This document shows, piece by piece, positions 8,417-17,510 of a stretch of 64,000 nt of DNA. The translations under genes and the position numbers were made by a program. Below the pieces are notes generated by a model, which was not told the DNA's origin, made no database searches, and was given only the letters and a program-made list of their open reading frames with translations. Each line of letters begins with the position of its first letter. Position 1 is the first letter of the stretch. Source of the DNA: Pantoea latae (GTDB lineage Bacteria; Pseudomonadota; Gammaproteobacteria; Enterobacterales; Enterobacteriaceae); assembly GCF_002077695.1 (NCBI RefSeq), contig NZ_MWUE01000033.1, positions 248,001-312,000 on the forward strand. The letters are read 5' to 3'.

Positions 8417-10072
8417 ATGCAAACTGGCCAGGCGCCGGTTCGGGAATGGAACACGCGCCGCAGCGAAAAAGCGCGTCGTTTAGCATCCTTTCCCGCAGAC
8501 GGTAAAGTGATCCCTACTGAAAGAGCAGTAGAAGCGCTGGAAAAACTCATTGCGCCAGGCGACCGCGTCGTGCTGGAAGGGAATAACCAGAAACAGGCTG
8601 ATTTTCTTTCTCGCACGCTGGCGGAAGTCGACCCGGCGAAAGTTCACGACCTGCATATGATTATGCCGAGCGTGGGCCGCAGCGAGCATCTCGATATATT
8701 TGAAAAAGGCATTGCCCGTAAACTCGACTTCTCTTTTTCCGGTCCGCAGAGTTTGCGTATTTCACAATTATTGCAGGATGGTCAGCTGGAAATAGGCGCT
8801 ATCCATACCTACATCGAACTCTATTCCCGGCTCTATGTCGATCTCAGTCCGAACGTGGCGCTGATTGCCGGTTATAAAGCCGATCGCAAAGGCAATCTTT
8901 ATACCGGGCCGAGCACCGAAGATACCCCCGCGCTGGTCGAGGCCGCCGCGTTCCGCGACGGTATCGTGATTGCGCAGGTCAACGAACTGGTTGACGATGA
9001 AAGCGACCTGCCGCGCGTCGATATTCCCGCCTCCTGGGTCGATTATATCGTGGTGGCCGACAAGCCCTTCTTTATCGAACCGCTGTTTACGCGCGATCCT
9101 CGCCTGATTAAGCAGGAGCATATCCTGATGGCGATGATGGCGATTAAAGGGATCTACGCCGAACATCAGGTGCAGTCGCTTAACCACGGTATCGGCTTTA
9201 ACACGGCGGCGATCGAGCTGCTGCTGCCCACCTACGGCGAACAGCTCGGCCTGAAAGGTAAAATCTGCAAACACTGGACGCTGAATCCGCATCCGACGCT
9301 GATCCCGGCGATTGAGAGCGGCTGGGTTGAGAGCGTGCACTGCTTTGGCGGCGAGCTAGGGATGGAAGAGTATATCCGCGCCCGTCCCGATATCTTTTTC
9401 ACCGGCTCGGACGGTTCGATGCGCTCCAACCGCGCCTTCTGTCAGCTGGCGGGTCAGTATGCGGTCGATATGTTTATCGGCGCCACCTTGCAGGTCGACG
9501 GGCTAGCGAACTCCTCTACCGTGACGCGCGGCCGTCTCTCCGGCTTCGGCGGCGCGCCCAATATGGGACACGATCCGCACGGTCGCCGCCACGCCACGCC
9601 CGCCTGGCTCAATATGATCACCGAGCCGGACCCGATGCAGCGCGGCAAAAAGCTGGTGGTGCAGATGGTGGAAACCTTCCAGGCCGGCGCGAAACCGACC
9701 TTCGTCGAGCAGCTCGACGCCGTCGAGGTGGCGAAAGCCTCGGGTATGCCGCTGGCGCCGGTGATGATCTACGGCGACGACGTGACGCACGTGCTGACCG
9801 AAGAGGGCATCGCCTACCTCTATCGCGCCGAGAGCCTTGAAGAGCGTCGCGCCATGGTCGCCGCCGTGGCGGGCATCACCGATATCGGCCTGGGCGTTGA
9901 CGCCGCGCGCGTCGCCGCGCTGCGTAAAAGCGGCAAGGTGGTCTACCCGGAAGATATGGGCATTCGCCGCTCCGACGCCACGCGCTCCTTGCTGGCCGCC
10001 GGCAGCGTCGCCGATCTGGTCGAATGGTCAGGCGGTCTCTACAACCCGCCGGCAAAATTCCGGAGCTGGTAA
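8417..10072 (+). CDS. mdcA: Malonate decarboxylase alpha subunit (acetyl-ACP:malonate ACP transferase)
   Basis: 551 residues, full length for MdcA, starting after an AGGAGG ribosome site. The start TGQAPVREWNTRR, the blocks KLDFSFSGPQSLRISQ, CFGGELGMEEYIRARPDIFF and GRLSGFGGAPNMGHDPHGR are characteristic. It exchanges acetyl for malonyl on the acyl-carrier subunit MdcC in the cytoplasm, priming the biotin-independent decarboxylation of malonate to acetate and CO2. It is first in an eight-gene operon; its TAA overlaps the mdcB ATG. Confidence 0.96.
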   Translation: MQTGQAPVREWNTRRSEKARRLASFPADGKVIPTERAVEALEKLIAPGDRVVLEGNNQKQADFLSRTLAEVDPAKVHDLHMIMPSVGRSEHLDIFEKGIARKLDFSFSGPQSLRISQLLQDGQLEIGAIHTYIELYSRLYVDLSPNVALIAGYKADRKGNLYTGPSTEDTPALVEAAAFRDGIVIAQVNELVDDESDLPRVDIPASWVDYIVVADKPFFIEPLFTRDPRLIKQEHILMAMMAIKGIYAEHQVQSLNHGIGFNTAAIELLLPTYGEQLGLKGKICKHWTLNPHPTLIPAIESGWVESVHCFGGELGMEEYIRARPDIFFTGSDGSMRSNRAFCQLAGQYAVDMFIGATLQVDGLANSSTVTRGRLSGFGGAPNMGHDPHGRRHATPAWLNMITEPDPMQRGKKLVVQMVETFQAGAKPTFVEQLDAVEVAKASGMPLAPVMIYGDDVTHVLTEEGIAYLYRAESLEERRAMVAAVAGITDIGLGVDAARVAALRKSGKVVYPEDMGIRRSDATRSLLAAGSVADLVEWSGGLYNPPAKFRSW

Positions 10073-10935
10073 TGAAACTCCTGTCACAGACGCAAGCCGA
10101 GGCGGAGGTGAGCCAGCTGGCGGCCGTCGCATGCGACAGCCTGATCGCGGAAGCGCGGCTCACGCCGAAGCCGGGTCTGGTCGACAGTCGCGGCAGCGGC
10201 GCACACCAGGATCTGACGCTGGCGCTGATGGAGCGCTCAGCCCACAGCCTGCAGCCGACCTTTCAGCAGCTGGCGCGCGAGTGCTGGCAGCGCCCGGCCG
10301 ACGTCGCCCTGCGCGAAGCGGTCGGGCGGCTGGGTCGGGAAGGGGAGCAGCGCATGATGGCGGCCACCGGCGGGGTCAACACCCATCGCGGCGCCATCTG
10401 GGCGCTGGGCCTGCTGGTGAGCGCAGCGGCGATGAACGGCGGTCGCGCCGACGCCGCACAGCTTGCCCACACGGCGGCAGCGCTGGCCAGCCTGCCCGAC
10501 AATGCCGCGCCGAAGCTGTTCAGCAAAGGGCTGAAGGCGAGCCATCGCTACCGGGTGCCTGGCGCGCGCGAAGAGGCGCAGCAGGGATTTCCCCACGTCA
10601 TGGCGCTGGCGCTGCCGCAGCTGCTGCGCAGCCGCGCGGCGGGCGCCAGCGAAAGCGAAGCCCGCCTCGACGCGCTGATGGCGATCATGACCTCGCTCAG
10701 CGACACCTGCGTGCTCTCCCGCGCGGGCCTGCCCGGACTGGAAACGATGCAGGCGGGCGCGCGCGCCGTGCTGGCGGCGGGCGGCTGTATGATGGCGGCG
10801 GGCCAGCGCGCGCTGGCGCGTCTCGATGCCGGCATGCTGAAGCTCAACGCTTCGCCGGGCGGCGCCGCCGATCTGCTGGCCGCCACGCTGTTCATTGACA
10901 GGGTCAGCCTTGCTCACCCTCACTCTTTTTTCTAG
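10072..10935 (+). CDS. mdcB: Triphosphoribosyl-dephospho-CoA synthase
   Basis: 287 residues from the ATG at 10072, which overlaps the mdcA stop (TAATG) and has GGAG just upstream; an in-frame start at 10024 inside mdcA is unlikely. LTPKPGLVDSRGSGAHQDL is the CitG/MdcB signature. The enzyme makes 2'-(5''-triphosphoribosyl)-3'-dephospho-CoA from ATP and dephospho-CoA, the precursor of the prosthetic group that MdcG later transfers to MdcC. Confidence 0.93.
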   Translation: MKLLSQTQAEAEVSQLAAVACDSLIAEARLTPKPGLVDSRGSGAHQDLTLALMERSAHSLQPTFQQLARECWQRPADVALREAVGRLGREGEQRMMAATGGVNTHRGAIWALGLLVSAAAMNGGRADAAQLAHTAAALASLPDNAAPKLFSKGLKASHRYRVPGAREEAQQGFPHVMALALPQLLRSRAAGASESEARLDALMAIMTSLSDTCVLSRAGLPGLETMQAGARAVLAAGGCMMAAGQRALARLDAGMLKLNASPGGAADLLAATLFIDRVSLAHPHSFF

Positions 10936-10943
10936 AGGACGTT

Positions 10944-11243
10944 ATGGAACACATTACATTATCTCTCCCTGCGAACCGCACGCTTAGCGGCAGAGCCCTT
11001 GCAGGGGTAGTTGGCTCCGGTGATATGGAAGTGCTGTTCACCGCAGCCGAAGGGCAAACGCTCACGATTGATATCACCACTTCGCTCGACAACAGCGACA
11101 GCCGCTGGAAGGCGCTGTTCGACCGCCTGAACCTGATCAGCGGCCTGCCCGCCGGGCAGCTGGTGATCCACGATTTCGGCGCGACGCCGGGCGTGGCGCG
11201 CATTCGTATCGAACAGGTTTTTGAAGAGGTGAGCCATGCGTAA
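10944..11243 (+). CDS. mdcC: Malonate decarboxylase acyl carrier protein (delta subunit)
   Basis: 99 residues. Ser25 in VVGSGDMEVL is the expected attachment point for the 2'-(5''-phosphoribosyl)-3'-dephospho-CoA arm. RIRIEQVFEEV near the C-terminus is also conserved. MdcC carries acetyl and malonyl thioesters between MdcA and the MdcDE decarboxylase. An 8-bp overlap with mdcD keeps the subunits in balance. Confidence 0.94.
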   Translation: MEHITLSLPANRTLSGRALAGVVGSGDMEVLFTAAEGQTLTIDITTSLDNSDSRWKALFDRLNLISGLPAGQLVIHDFGATPGVARIRIEQVFEEVSHA

Positions 11244-12069
11244 CGATCCGAGCTTTATTGAACTGCGCGCCCGTGAACGCGCGCATGCGCTGGTGGATGA
11301 AGGCAGCTACCGCGAACTGCTCGATCCCTTTGAGGGCATCATGTCGCCCTGGCTGGCGCCGCAGGGCATCGTGCCGCAGTCCGATGACGGCATGGTGGTG
11401 GCGCGCGGCACCATTAACGGGCAGTCCGCCGTGGTGATCGCCATCGAAGGCACCTTCCAGGGCGGCAGCATGGGGGAAGTCTCCGGCGCGAAAATGGCGG
11501 CGGCGCTTGAGCTGGCGGCAGAAGATAACCGCAACGGCATTGCCACCCAGGCGGTGCTCTGCCTGGAAACCGGCGGCGTGCGCCTGCAGGAGGCGAATCT
11601 CGGCCTGGCGGCGATTGCCGATATCCATGCCGCTATCGTCGATCTGCGCCGCTACACCCCGGTGATTGGCATTATCGCCGGCACCGTCGGCTGCTTTGGC
11701 GGCATGTCTATTGCCGCCGCGCTCTGCAGCTACCTTATCGTCACGCGTGAGGCGCGTCTGGGCCTTAACGGTCCGCAGGTTATCGAGCAGGAAGCGGGCA
11801 TTGAAGAGTATGACTCCCGCGACCGTCCCTTTATCTGGAGCATGACCGGCGGCGAGATCCGCTACGCCAGCGGGCTGGCCGACGCGCTGGTGGACGACGG
11901 CATTAGCGCAGTGAAAACCGCGATGAAAAGTTTTATCGACAAAGGGGTGCCGGCGCAGCATCGCAGCGACAACTATGCCGATTTCCTGCCGCGTCTGACC
12001 CAGTTCGATACGCGTCAGCAGGCGGACACGGCGCAGATTAAACAGCTTTTTGCGCGGGAGGATAAATAA
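11236..12069 (+). CDS. mdcD: Malonyl-S-ACP decarboxylase beta subunit
   Basis: 277 residues of the carboxyltransferase/crotonase superfamily. GTFQGGSMGEVSGAKMAAA is the oxyanion-hole region, and GSMG and GCFGGMSIAAAL fit MdcD. With MdcE it decarboxylates malonyl-MdcC to acetyl-MdcC, releasing CO2. Unlike sodium-pumping systems, no biotin protein or membrane decarboxylase gene is present, so this is the soluble type. Its stop overlaps the mdcE start. Confidence 0.95.
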   Translation: MRNDPSFIELRARERAHALVDEGSYRELLDPFEGIMSPWLAPQGIVPQSDDGMVVARGTINGQSAVVIAIEGTFQGGSMGEVSGAKMAAALELAAEDNRNGIATQAVLCLETGGVRLQEANLGLAAIADIHAAIVDLRRYTPVIGIIAGTVGCFGGMSIAAALCSYLIVTREARLGLNGPQVIEQEAGIEEYDSRDRPFIWSMTGGEIRYASGLADALVDDGISAVKTAMKSFIDKGVPAQHRSDNYADFLPRLTQFDTRQQADTAQIKQLFAREDK

Positions 12070-12869
12070 TGACCGAGACTATCAGCCGCGGTGCGACCTG
12101 GCTGGAAAAACTGGCACCCAACGCGCAGCATGTTAGCGGCCTCTGCGCCTCTGTACAGGTCGCCGACGGCGAACTCAACGGCGAGCGCGCGCGCTTTATC
12201 GCCGTGGTGCCCGACGCGCACAACCACTATCCCCGCGCCGCGCGCGGCGAGGTCGGCCTGCTGGAGGGCTGGACGCTGGCGAAGGTGGTCAATGAAACCA
12301 TCGAGGCGGATCAAAAAAGCGAAGTGAAGCGCCCGATTATCGCGGTGATCGACGTGCCCAGCCAGGCCTACGGCCGCCGCGAAGAGGCGTTCGGCATTCA
12401 TCAGGCGCTGGCCGGCGCCGCAGGCGCCTATGCGAAAGCGCGTCTCGCCGGACATCCGGTAATCGGCCTGATCGTTGGCAAAGCGATGTCAGGTGCGTTT
12501 CTGGCGCACGGCTACCAGGCAAACCGTCTGATTGCCATTAACGATCGGGGCGTGCTGGTGCATGCGATGGGCAAAGAGTCCGCCGCGCGCATTACGCTGC
12601 GCACCGTCGACGCGCTGGAAAAGCTGGCGGCGACTATTCCGCCGATGGCGTATGACGTCAGCAACTTCGCCACGCTGGGGCTGCTCGCCGATCTGCTGAA
12701 CGTCAGCAACCCAGACGCGCCGTCCGACGCCGATCTGGCGCAGGTGGAAATCGCCCTGCAGAAAGCGATCGCCGACGCGCGTCAGGATCCGACGCTGAAA
12801 ACCCGGCTCGGCGCGGAAAACCGCCGCAGCTCCTCCCTGGTTCGCGAGCGGATGCGCGCGGCCTGGTAA
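12069..12869 (+). CDS. mdcE: Malonate decarboxylase gamma subunit
   Basis: 266 residues, carboxyltransferase fold, partner of MdcD. VIDVPSQAYGRREEAFGIHQ, GLIVGKAMSGAFLAHGYQAN and VHAMGKESAARIT are typical MdcE stretches. The ATG shares its A with the mdcD TAA. A 138-bp gap with a stem-loop separates it from mdcF, the only substantial gap in the operon. Confidence 0.95.
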   Translation: MTETISRGATWLEKLAPNAQHVSGLCASVQVADGELNGERARFIAVVPDAHNHYPRAARGEVGLLEGWTLAKVVNETIEADQKSEVKRPIIAVIDVPSQAYGRREEAFGIHQALAGAAGAYAKARLAGHPVIGLIVGKAMSGAFLAHGYQANRLIAINDRGVLVHAMGKESAARITLRTVDALEKLAATIPPMAYDVSNFATLGLLADLLNVSNPDAPSDADLAQVEIALQKAIADARQDPTLKTRLGAENRRSSSLVRERMRAAW

Positions 12870-12913
12870 CACCAAAACACTTATTAAAAAAGACCTGCCG
12901 AAACCGGTCTGCT

Positions 12914-12935
12914 CGGGGCGCATCGTCGCGCCCCG
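12914..12935. other. Stem-loop between mdcE and mdcF
   Basis: CGGGGCGC, loop ATCGTC, GCGCCCCG form a perfect GC-rich 8-bp stem with no T-run after it. Between the catalytic genes and the transporter gene, such a stem could partly stop transcription or protect the upstream mRNA end and so lower mdcFGH expression relative to mdcABCDE. Confidence 0.45.
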
Positions 12936-13007
12936 GGGCAAGGGCCGCTTTTAGAAATTATAAACATCGCGTGTGCTGGAATAACCATTCTTAAAAACAG
13001 GTGATTT

Positions 13008-13967
13008 ATGATTTACATAATTGTTCATGCCCTTGCTCCCATCTTTGTGATTATGCTGCTCGGCTTCTGGGCCGGCAAAGCGGGAATGGTCGATAATAAA
13101 GACGTTTCGCTGCTCAATATCTTCGTGATGGATTTTGCCCTGCCGGCGGCGCTGTTCAGCGCCACGGTGCAGACCTCCTGGCCCGGCATCGTCGCCCAGT
13201 GGCCGCTGATTGTGGTGCTGACCGGCGCCATGTGGATCACCTATGCGGCGATCTATTTCCTCGCTACTAAAGTGTTTAAAAAGGCGCCTCAGGATGCCGC
13301 CGTGCTGACCCTGACCGTGGCGCTGCCGAACTATGCCGCGCTGGGCCTGCCGATCCTCGGCAGCGTGCTGGGCGAAAGCGGCGCCACCTCGCTGTCGGTG
13401 GCGGTCTCCATCGCCTGCGGCTCGGTGCTGCTGACGCCGCTTTGCCTGCTGATCCTCGAGCGTGAAAAGGCGCGCGCCGCCGGCGAAGACCACGGTTCTA
13501 CCTTCGCCATGCTGCCGGTGCTGATGTGGCGTTCGGTGAAAAAACCGATTGTGCTCGGCCCGCTGTTTGGCGTGGTGCTTTCCGCCTTCGGCGTTAAAAT
13601 GCCGGAGCTGGTGCTGGCGGCGATCAAACCGCTCGGGCTGGCGGCCACCGCCGCGGCGCTGTTCCTGACCGGCGTGATCCTCTCGGCGCGGAAGCTGAAA
13701 CTCAACGCGGTGGTCGGCGTCGGCACCGTGGCTAAACTGTTAATTCAGCCCTTTATCGCCTGGGGCATCGTGCTGGCGCTGGGCCTGACCGGGCCGGTGG
13801 CCATTACTTCGATTCTGATGATTGCGCTGTCGGCGGGCTTCTTCGGCGTGGTGTTTGGCAACCGCTTCGGCGTGCAGTCGCCGGATGCGGAGGCGGTGCT
13901 GCTGCTCAGCTCGGTGCTGTGCGTGCTGTCGCTTCCCCTGTTTATTACGTTAACCTCAGGTATTTAA
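13008..13967 (+). CDS. mdcF: Malonate transporter, auxin efflux carrier (AEC) family
   Basis: 319 residues with about ten hydrophobic segments. The start HALAPIFVIMLLGFWAGKAG and the block LPNYAALGLPILGSVLGE are AEC-family features, and the final segments include FFGVVFGNRFGV. Genes of this family inside mdc operons are called mdcF and are taken to import malonate. An AGGTGA ribosome site precedes the ATG. The mdcLM two-gene carrier of some other bacteria is absent here. Confidence 0.88.
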   Translation: MIYIIVHALAPIFVIMLLGFWAGKAGMVDNKDVSLLNIFVMDFALPAALFSATVQTSWPGIVAQWPLIVVLTGAMWITYAAIYFLATKVFKKAPQDAAVLTLTVALPNYAALGLPILGSVLGESGATSLSVAVSIACGSVLLTPLCLLILEREKARAAGEDHGSTFAMLPVLMWRSVKKPIVLGPLFGVVLSAFGVKMPELVLAAIKPLGLAATAAALFLTGVILSARKLKLNAVVGVGTVAKLLIQPFIAWGIVLALGLTGPVAITSILMIALSAGFFGVVFGNRFGVQSPDAEAVLLLSSVLCVLSLPLFITLTSGI

Positions 13968-13968
13968 C

Positions 13969-14589
13969 ATGAACGTTATCCCTCGTCCTCACGATCTGCT
14001 CTGGCTGCGCAGCGAGAGCGCGCTGCTGTTGGTGAGCGAGGCGTGGGTCGGCCACCACTGGCACGCTGAGCTGCCAGTGGTGGTGCGGCGCGATCGTCAC
14101 GCCGAGGGGTTAATCCCGGTGGGCGTGCGCGGCGAACGGCGCGAACAGCGCGCTGCCGGCTGGGTGCATGCCGCAGATATTGTCCGCGTGACCACGCCGG
14201 AGAGCCTGGCCGAACGCGACGTGCTGCGTGATTCGCCCTTTGCGGCGTATCGACCGGTTCAGGCCGCGCTGGCGCTGGCCGATATGCGCTGGCCGTGGCG
14301 CTGGGGCGTGACCGGCAGCACCGGCTACGCGCTGGCGACCGGCCGCCCGGTGCTGCATCCTGAGAGCGATCTCGATGTAATCCTCCGCGCGCCGCAGCCG
14401 CTGGCGCGCGACCTCTTACAGCAGTGGCAGACGCAGACAACACGTTTGCCCTGCCGCGTCGACACCCAGGTTGAAACAGAGTCAGGCGCCTTTGCGCTCA
14501 GCGAATGGCTGCGCGCCGGCCGCGCGCTGGTGAAAACCGCCACCGGCCCGCTCCTGACCGCCTCACCCTGGAGCAGGGAGCCCCAATGA
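13969..14589 (+). CDS. mdcG: Phosphoribosyl-dephospho-CoA transferase (holo-ACP synthase for MdcC)
   Basis: 206 residues. RPHDLLWL at the N-terminus and GVTGSTGYALATG followed by HPESDLDVILR, a nucleotidyltransferase-like GS...DxD motif, identify MdcG. It attaches the prosthetic group made by MdcB to Ser25 of MdcC. The gene starts directly after the mdcF stop and overlaps mdcH by 4 bp (ATGA). Confidence 0.92.
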   Translation: MNVIPRPHDLLWLRSESALLLVSEAWVGHHWHAELPVVVRRDRHAEGLIPVGVRGERREQRAAGWVHAADIVRVTTPESLAERDVLRDSPFAAYRPVQAALALADMRWPWRWGVTGSTGYALATGRPVLHPESDLDVILRAPQPLARDLLQQWQTQTTRLPCRVDTQVETESGAFALSEWLRAGRALVKTATGPLLTASPWSREPQ

Positions 14590-15488
14590 AAATACTCTTT
14601 ACCTTTCCCGGCCAGGGCACGCAGCGCGCCGGGATGCTGCAACAGCTGCCCGACGGCGACGCGCTGCTGAGTCGCGTGCGCGCCGTGCTGGGCGACGAAA
14701 CCGATCGACTCGACAGCGCCGAGGCGCTGCGCCACACCCGCGCCGTGCAGCTTTCGCTGCTGATTGTCGGCGTTGCCTGGGCGCGTGAGCTGATTAAGCA
14801 GGGCGTGAAGCCGGATATCGTCAGCGGCCTCTCTATCGGCGCCTTTCCCGCTGCGGTCATCGCCGGCGCGCTCGACTTTGATGACGCGCTGCGGCTGGTT
14901 GCCCTGCGCGGCGATCTGATGGAGCAGGCCTATCCTCACGGCTATGGCCTGACCGCCATCGTCGGGCTGACGTTAGGCAAGCTGGAGACGCTGATGGCGG
15001 GCAGCAACACCTATGTTGCCAATATCAATGCGGAAACACAGACGGTGATCGCCGGACGTGACGAGGATATGGCGGCGGTGGCGCAAAAAGCGCTCGACGC
15101 GGGCGCCAGTAAAGCGACCCGGCTGGCGGTGAGCGTGCCGTCCCACTGCGCGTTGCTGGACAAGCCGGCCGCGGCGCTGGCGCGCGCTTTTGAAGGCGTC
15201 ACCCTGGCGCGTCCCGCCTGCGCCTACCTGAGCGGCTCAACCGGCCGCGTAATCTGGGAGCCGCGCCGCATCGCCGACGATCTCGCCTTTAATATGGCGC
15301 GCACGGTGCAGTGGAGCGATGCGGTGATCGCCGCCAATCAGCGCGACGCGCGGCTGGCGATCGAGATGCCGCCCGGCAACGTGCTGACCGGGCTGACGCA
15401 CCAGGCGGGCTGGCAGGGAGAGGCGATCTGCATGGAGCGCAACAGCGTCGAGGTGGCGCGCCATCTGGCTAAACGGCTGAGTCAGTAA
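14586..15488 (+). CDS. mdcH: Malonyl-CoA:MdcC acyltransferase (epsilon subunit)
   Basis: 300 residues from the ATG at 14586, which overlaps the mdcG stop; a longer frame from 14505 lies inside mdcG and adds an uncharacteristic Arg-rich leader. LFTFPGQGTQR and GLSIGAFPA (nucleophilic Ser) with VPSHCALLDKP (catalytic His) are FabD-type malonyltransferase motifs. It loads malonyl from malonyl-CoA onto MdcC to start the cycle. Its 3' end overlaps the convergent regulator gene by 20 bp. Confidence 0.92.
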   Translation: MKILFTFPGQGTQRAGMLQQLPDGDALLSRVRAVLGDETDRLDSAEALRHTRAVQLSLLIVGVAWARELIKQGVKPDIVSGLSIGAFPAAVIAGALDFDDALRLVALRGDLMEQAYPHGYGLTAIVGLTLGKLETLMAGSNTYVANINAETQTVIAGRDEDMAAVAQKALDAGASKATRLAVSVPSHCALLDKPAAALARAFEGVTLARPACAYLSGSTGRVIWEPRRIADDLAFNMARTVQWSDAVIAANQRDARLAIEMPPGNVLTGLTHQAGWQGEAICMERNSVEVARHLAKRLSQ

Positions 15489-16404
15489 GGCCGCGAGCGA
15501 ACATGCGGCCTTCGGCGGCGAGCGCCAGCAGATCCTGGTCGCGTTCGCGGTGGTGCGAATAGACGATCGAAATCCGCTGGCGCATCTGGTAGGGCTCGGC
15601 GAGCCTCACCAGCTGCACGCTGTTTTCATACACCTTTTTCATGCGGCCGGGGATCAGCGAGAAGCCCATACCCGCCTGCACCAGGCTGATCAGCGAGAAA
15701 ATGTCATTGACCTTCGCAACGATGCGCGGCTCAAATCCCGCCACCTGAAACGCTTCCTGAAAGCCGGCATAGGTGGCAAAGCCTTCCGCCAGCGAGACAA
15801 AATCGCGGTCGGCGTAGTCGCGCAGATCCGCTTCGCGCGTGATATCGAGCTTTTCCCCCGCCGGCGCGGCGAGAAAAATATGATCGTAGAACAGGGGGAT
15901 AACGTCGAAATTCGCGCCGCTGGGGACCTCGCTGTCGGTGGCGATGAGGATCGCGTCGAGCGCGTCATCCTCCAGCATGTTGAGCAACATCTGGTTAGAA
16001 CCCATGGTCAGCTCCAGCTCCAGCGCGGGCCGCCGCAGCTTCATACCCATCACCAGGCGGGGAATGGTTTCCAGCGTCAGGGAGTAGAGCGTGCCGAGGC
16101 GCAGTCGTCCGCAGCCTACACCTGCTACCAGGCGCGCCTCTTCAATGCCTTTATTCATCAGCGCGGTGACGTCGCGGCAATATTCCAGCAGCGTCCAGGC
16201 GGCTGGCAGCGGCACCAGGTTGCGCCCTTTATGGATAAACAGCGGGCAGTTGATGCCCTCTTCCAGCGTGTGCAGCGCCCGATGCACGCTGACGCTGCTC
16301 AGATCGAGCGCCTCCGCCGTGCGCGCGATATTACCTTTGGTCATAAACATCATAAAGACGGAGAGCTTGCGGAAGGTAATTTCCTGATTGATATCGTTGT
16401 TCAT
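15469..16404 (-). CDS. mdcR: LysR-family regulator of malonate utilisation
   Basis: 311 residues. The helix-turn-helix NIARTAEALDLSSVSVHRALHTLEE is of the MdcR type, with a LysR effector domain from about residue 90. It lies at the 3' end of the mdc operon in the opposite direction, overlapping mdcH tail to tail, so strong mdc transcription could produce RNA antisense to it. It is expected to activate mdcA transcription with malonate; that is family knowledge. Confidence 0.88.
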   Translation of the reverse strand: MNNDINQEITFRKLSVFMMFMTKGNIARTAEALDLSSVSVHRALHTLEEGINCPLFIHKGRNLVPLPAAWTLLEYCRDVTALMNKGIEEARLVAGVGCGRLRLGTLYSLTLETIPRLVMGMKLRRPALELELTMGSNQMLLNMLEDDALDAILIATDSEVPSGANFDVIPLFYDHIFLAAPAGEKLDITREADLRDYADRDFVSLAEGFATYAGFQEAFQVAGFEPRIVAKVNDIFSLISLVQAGMGFSLIPGRMKKVYENSVQLVRLAEPYQMRQRISIVYSHHRERDQDLLALAAEGRMFARGLTDSAV

Positions 16405-16425
16405 GCTGTTCCCTCGCCGGATGCC

Positions 16426-17427
16426 CTAGGCCACAATCTTACCGCGCACGATCACTTTTCCGGGCTTGCTGTCGCTGTCCTGCACGCGACGCAGCGCCAG
16501 ATTCAGCGCCTGCCAGGCAATTTCCTGCAGATCATGGGTAACGCAGGGAATATGAAAGCCGTAGATCTCCGCATGAGAAACGTCATCAATGCTAAACAGA
16601 TTAACCTGCTCCATCAGCTTTAGCTGATGTTCGATACAGGCTTTGACGATCCCCAGCGAAATCTGATTATTGCAGCCGACAAAGTAATCCGGCGCCTCGT
16701 GGCTGCTGAGCCAGCGGCTGGTTTCCCGCCAGGCGGCATCCATAAAGAAATCGGCGTGCAAAATTTCGAACGACGTCACCTTGCCCAGCAGCGCCGCCTG
16801 TAAACCGGTCACCCTTTCACGCGCGACGTTGGAGTTTTCCGGCCCGGAAACCACCACCACGCGCTTTGCCTGCTGTTCCAGCAGCCAGCGCCCGGTCTGG
16901 AGGCCGCAGTCCAGATTGTCGATATAGACCCCGCTGCAGTGCGAAGCCTGCAGCTCGCGGTCCACCAGCACCACGGGAATATTCAGGATCTCCAGCCGCT
17001 TCATATAGGCGGGGTGATAGTTAACGTCGTTAGAAATCACCGAGAGAATAATGGCGTCGACGTTGTAGCCAATCAGCTTATCGATAATGCGATCTTCCGC
17101 TTCCTGGGATTCATAAGAGTCGAACACCAGCGTGTCGTAACCCATTTTTTGCGCTTCCAGCGTCATCAGACGCGTCAGGCCGCCAAAGAAAGGGTTAGCC
17201 ATATCGGGATTGACGATGCCGATGGTTTTACTGGCCTTCGCCCGCAGGTTGCGCGCGGCGGCGTTGACCACATAGCCGAGCTGTTCTGCCGTCTCGCGAA
17301 TGCGTTGCAGCGTTTCCGGATGCACTTTCTCAGGCTGCGAAAACGCCCGGGAAGCGGTAATTTTACTGACGTTCGCCTGTGCGGCGACGCTTGCCAGCGT
17401 CGCCTTTCGTCCCCGACCTGCTGCCAA
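16426..17427 (-). CDS. LacI-family repressor of the xylitol/lyxose genes
   Basis: 333 residues. TLASVAAQANVSKITASRAFSQPEKV is the LacI headpiece, and a hinge and ribose-binding-like effector domain follow. The start is a TTG at 17425-17427 with a strong AAGGAG site 7 bp away; no ATG gives the full headpiece. It is downstream of the lyxose isomerase on the same strand. The two near-identical palindromes in the divergent gap (18074-18089 and 18233-18248) have LacI form and are its likely operators. The inducer is presumably xylitol, xylulose or lyxose. Confidence 0.85.
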   Translation of the reverse strand: MAAGRGRKATLASVAAQANVSKITASRAFSQPEKVHPETLQRIRETAEQLGYVVNAAARNLRAKASKTIGIVNPDMANPFFGGLTRLMTLEAQKMGYDTLVFDSYESQEAEDRIIDKLIGYNVDAIILSVISNDVNYHPAYMKRLEILNIPVVLVDRELQASHCSGVYIDNLDCGLQTGRWLLEQQAKRVVVVSGPENSNVARERVTGLQAALLGKVTSFEILHADFFMDAAWRETSRWLSSHEAPDYFVGCNNQISLGIVKACIEHQLKLMEQVNLFSIDDVSHAEIYGFHIPCVTHDLQEIAWQALNLALRRVQDSDSKPGKVIVRGKIVA

Positions 17428-17510
17428 TTTCGGCTCCTTTATTCCACCACATCATTTTGTATCATTTACAAATCATGACAGATCCTGGGTCAGGACGCTA
17501 ATGCTGATTC

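Noticed and set aside
9837-10898. 353-codon frame overlapping mdcA and mdcB
   Set aside because: It runs across two real genes in another frame and is rich in Arg, Ala and Gly, as expected for a shadow frame.
15550-16623. 357-codon plus-strand frame opposite mdcR
   Set aside because: It spans mdcR and the 5' region between two regulators, has no ribosome site, and mdcR is clearly the coding strand.
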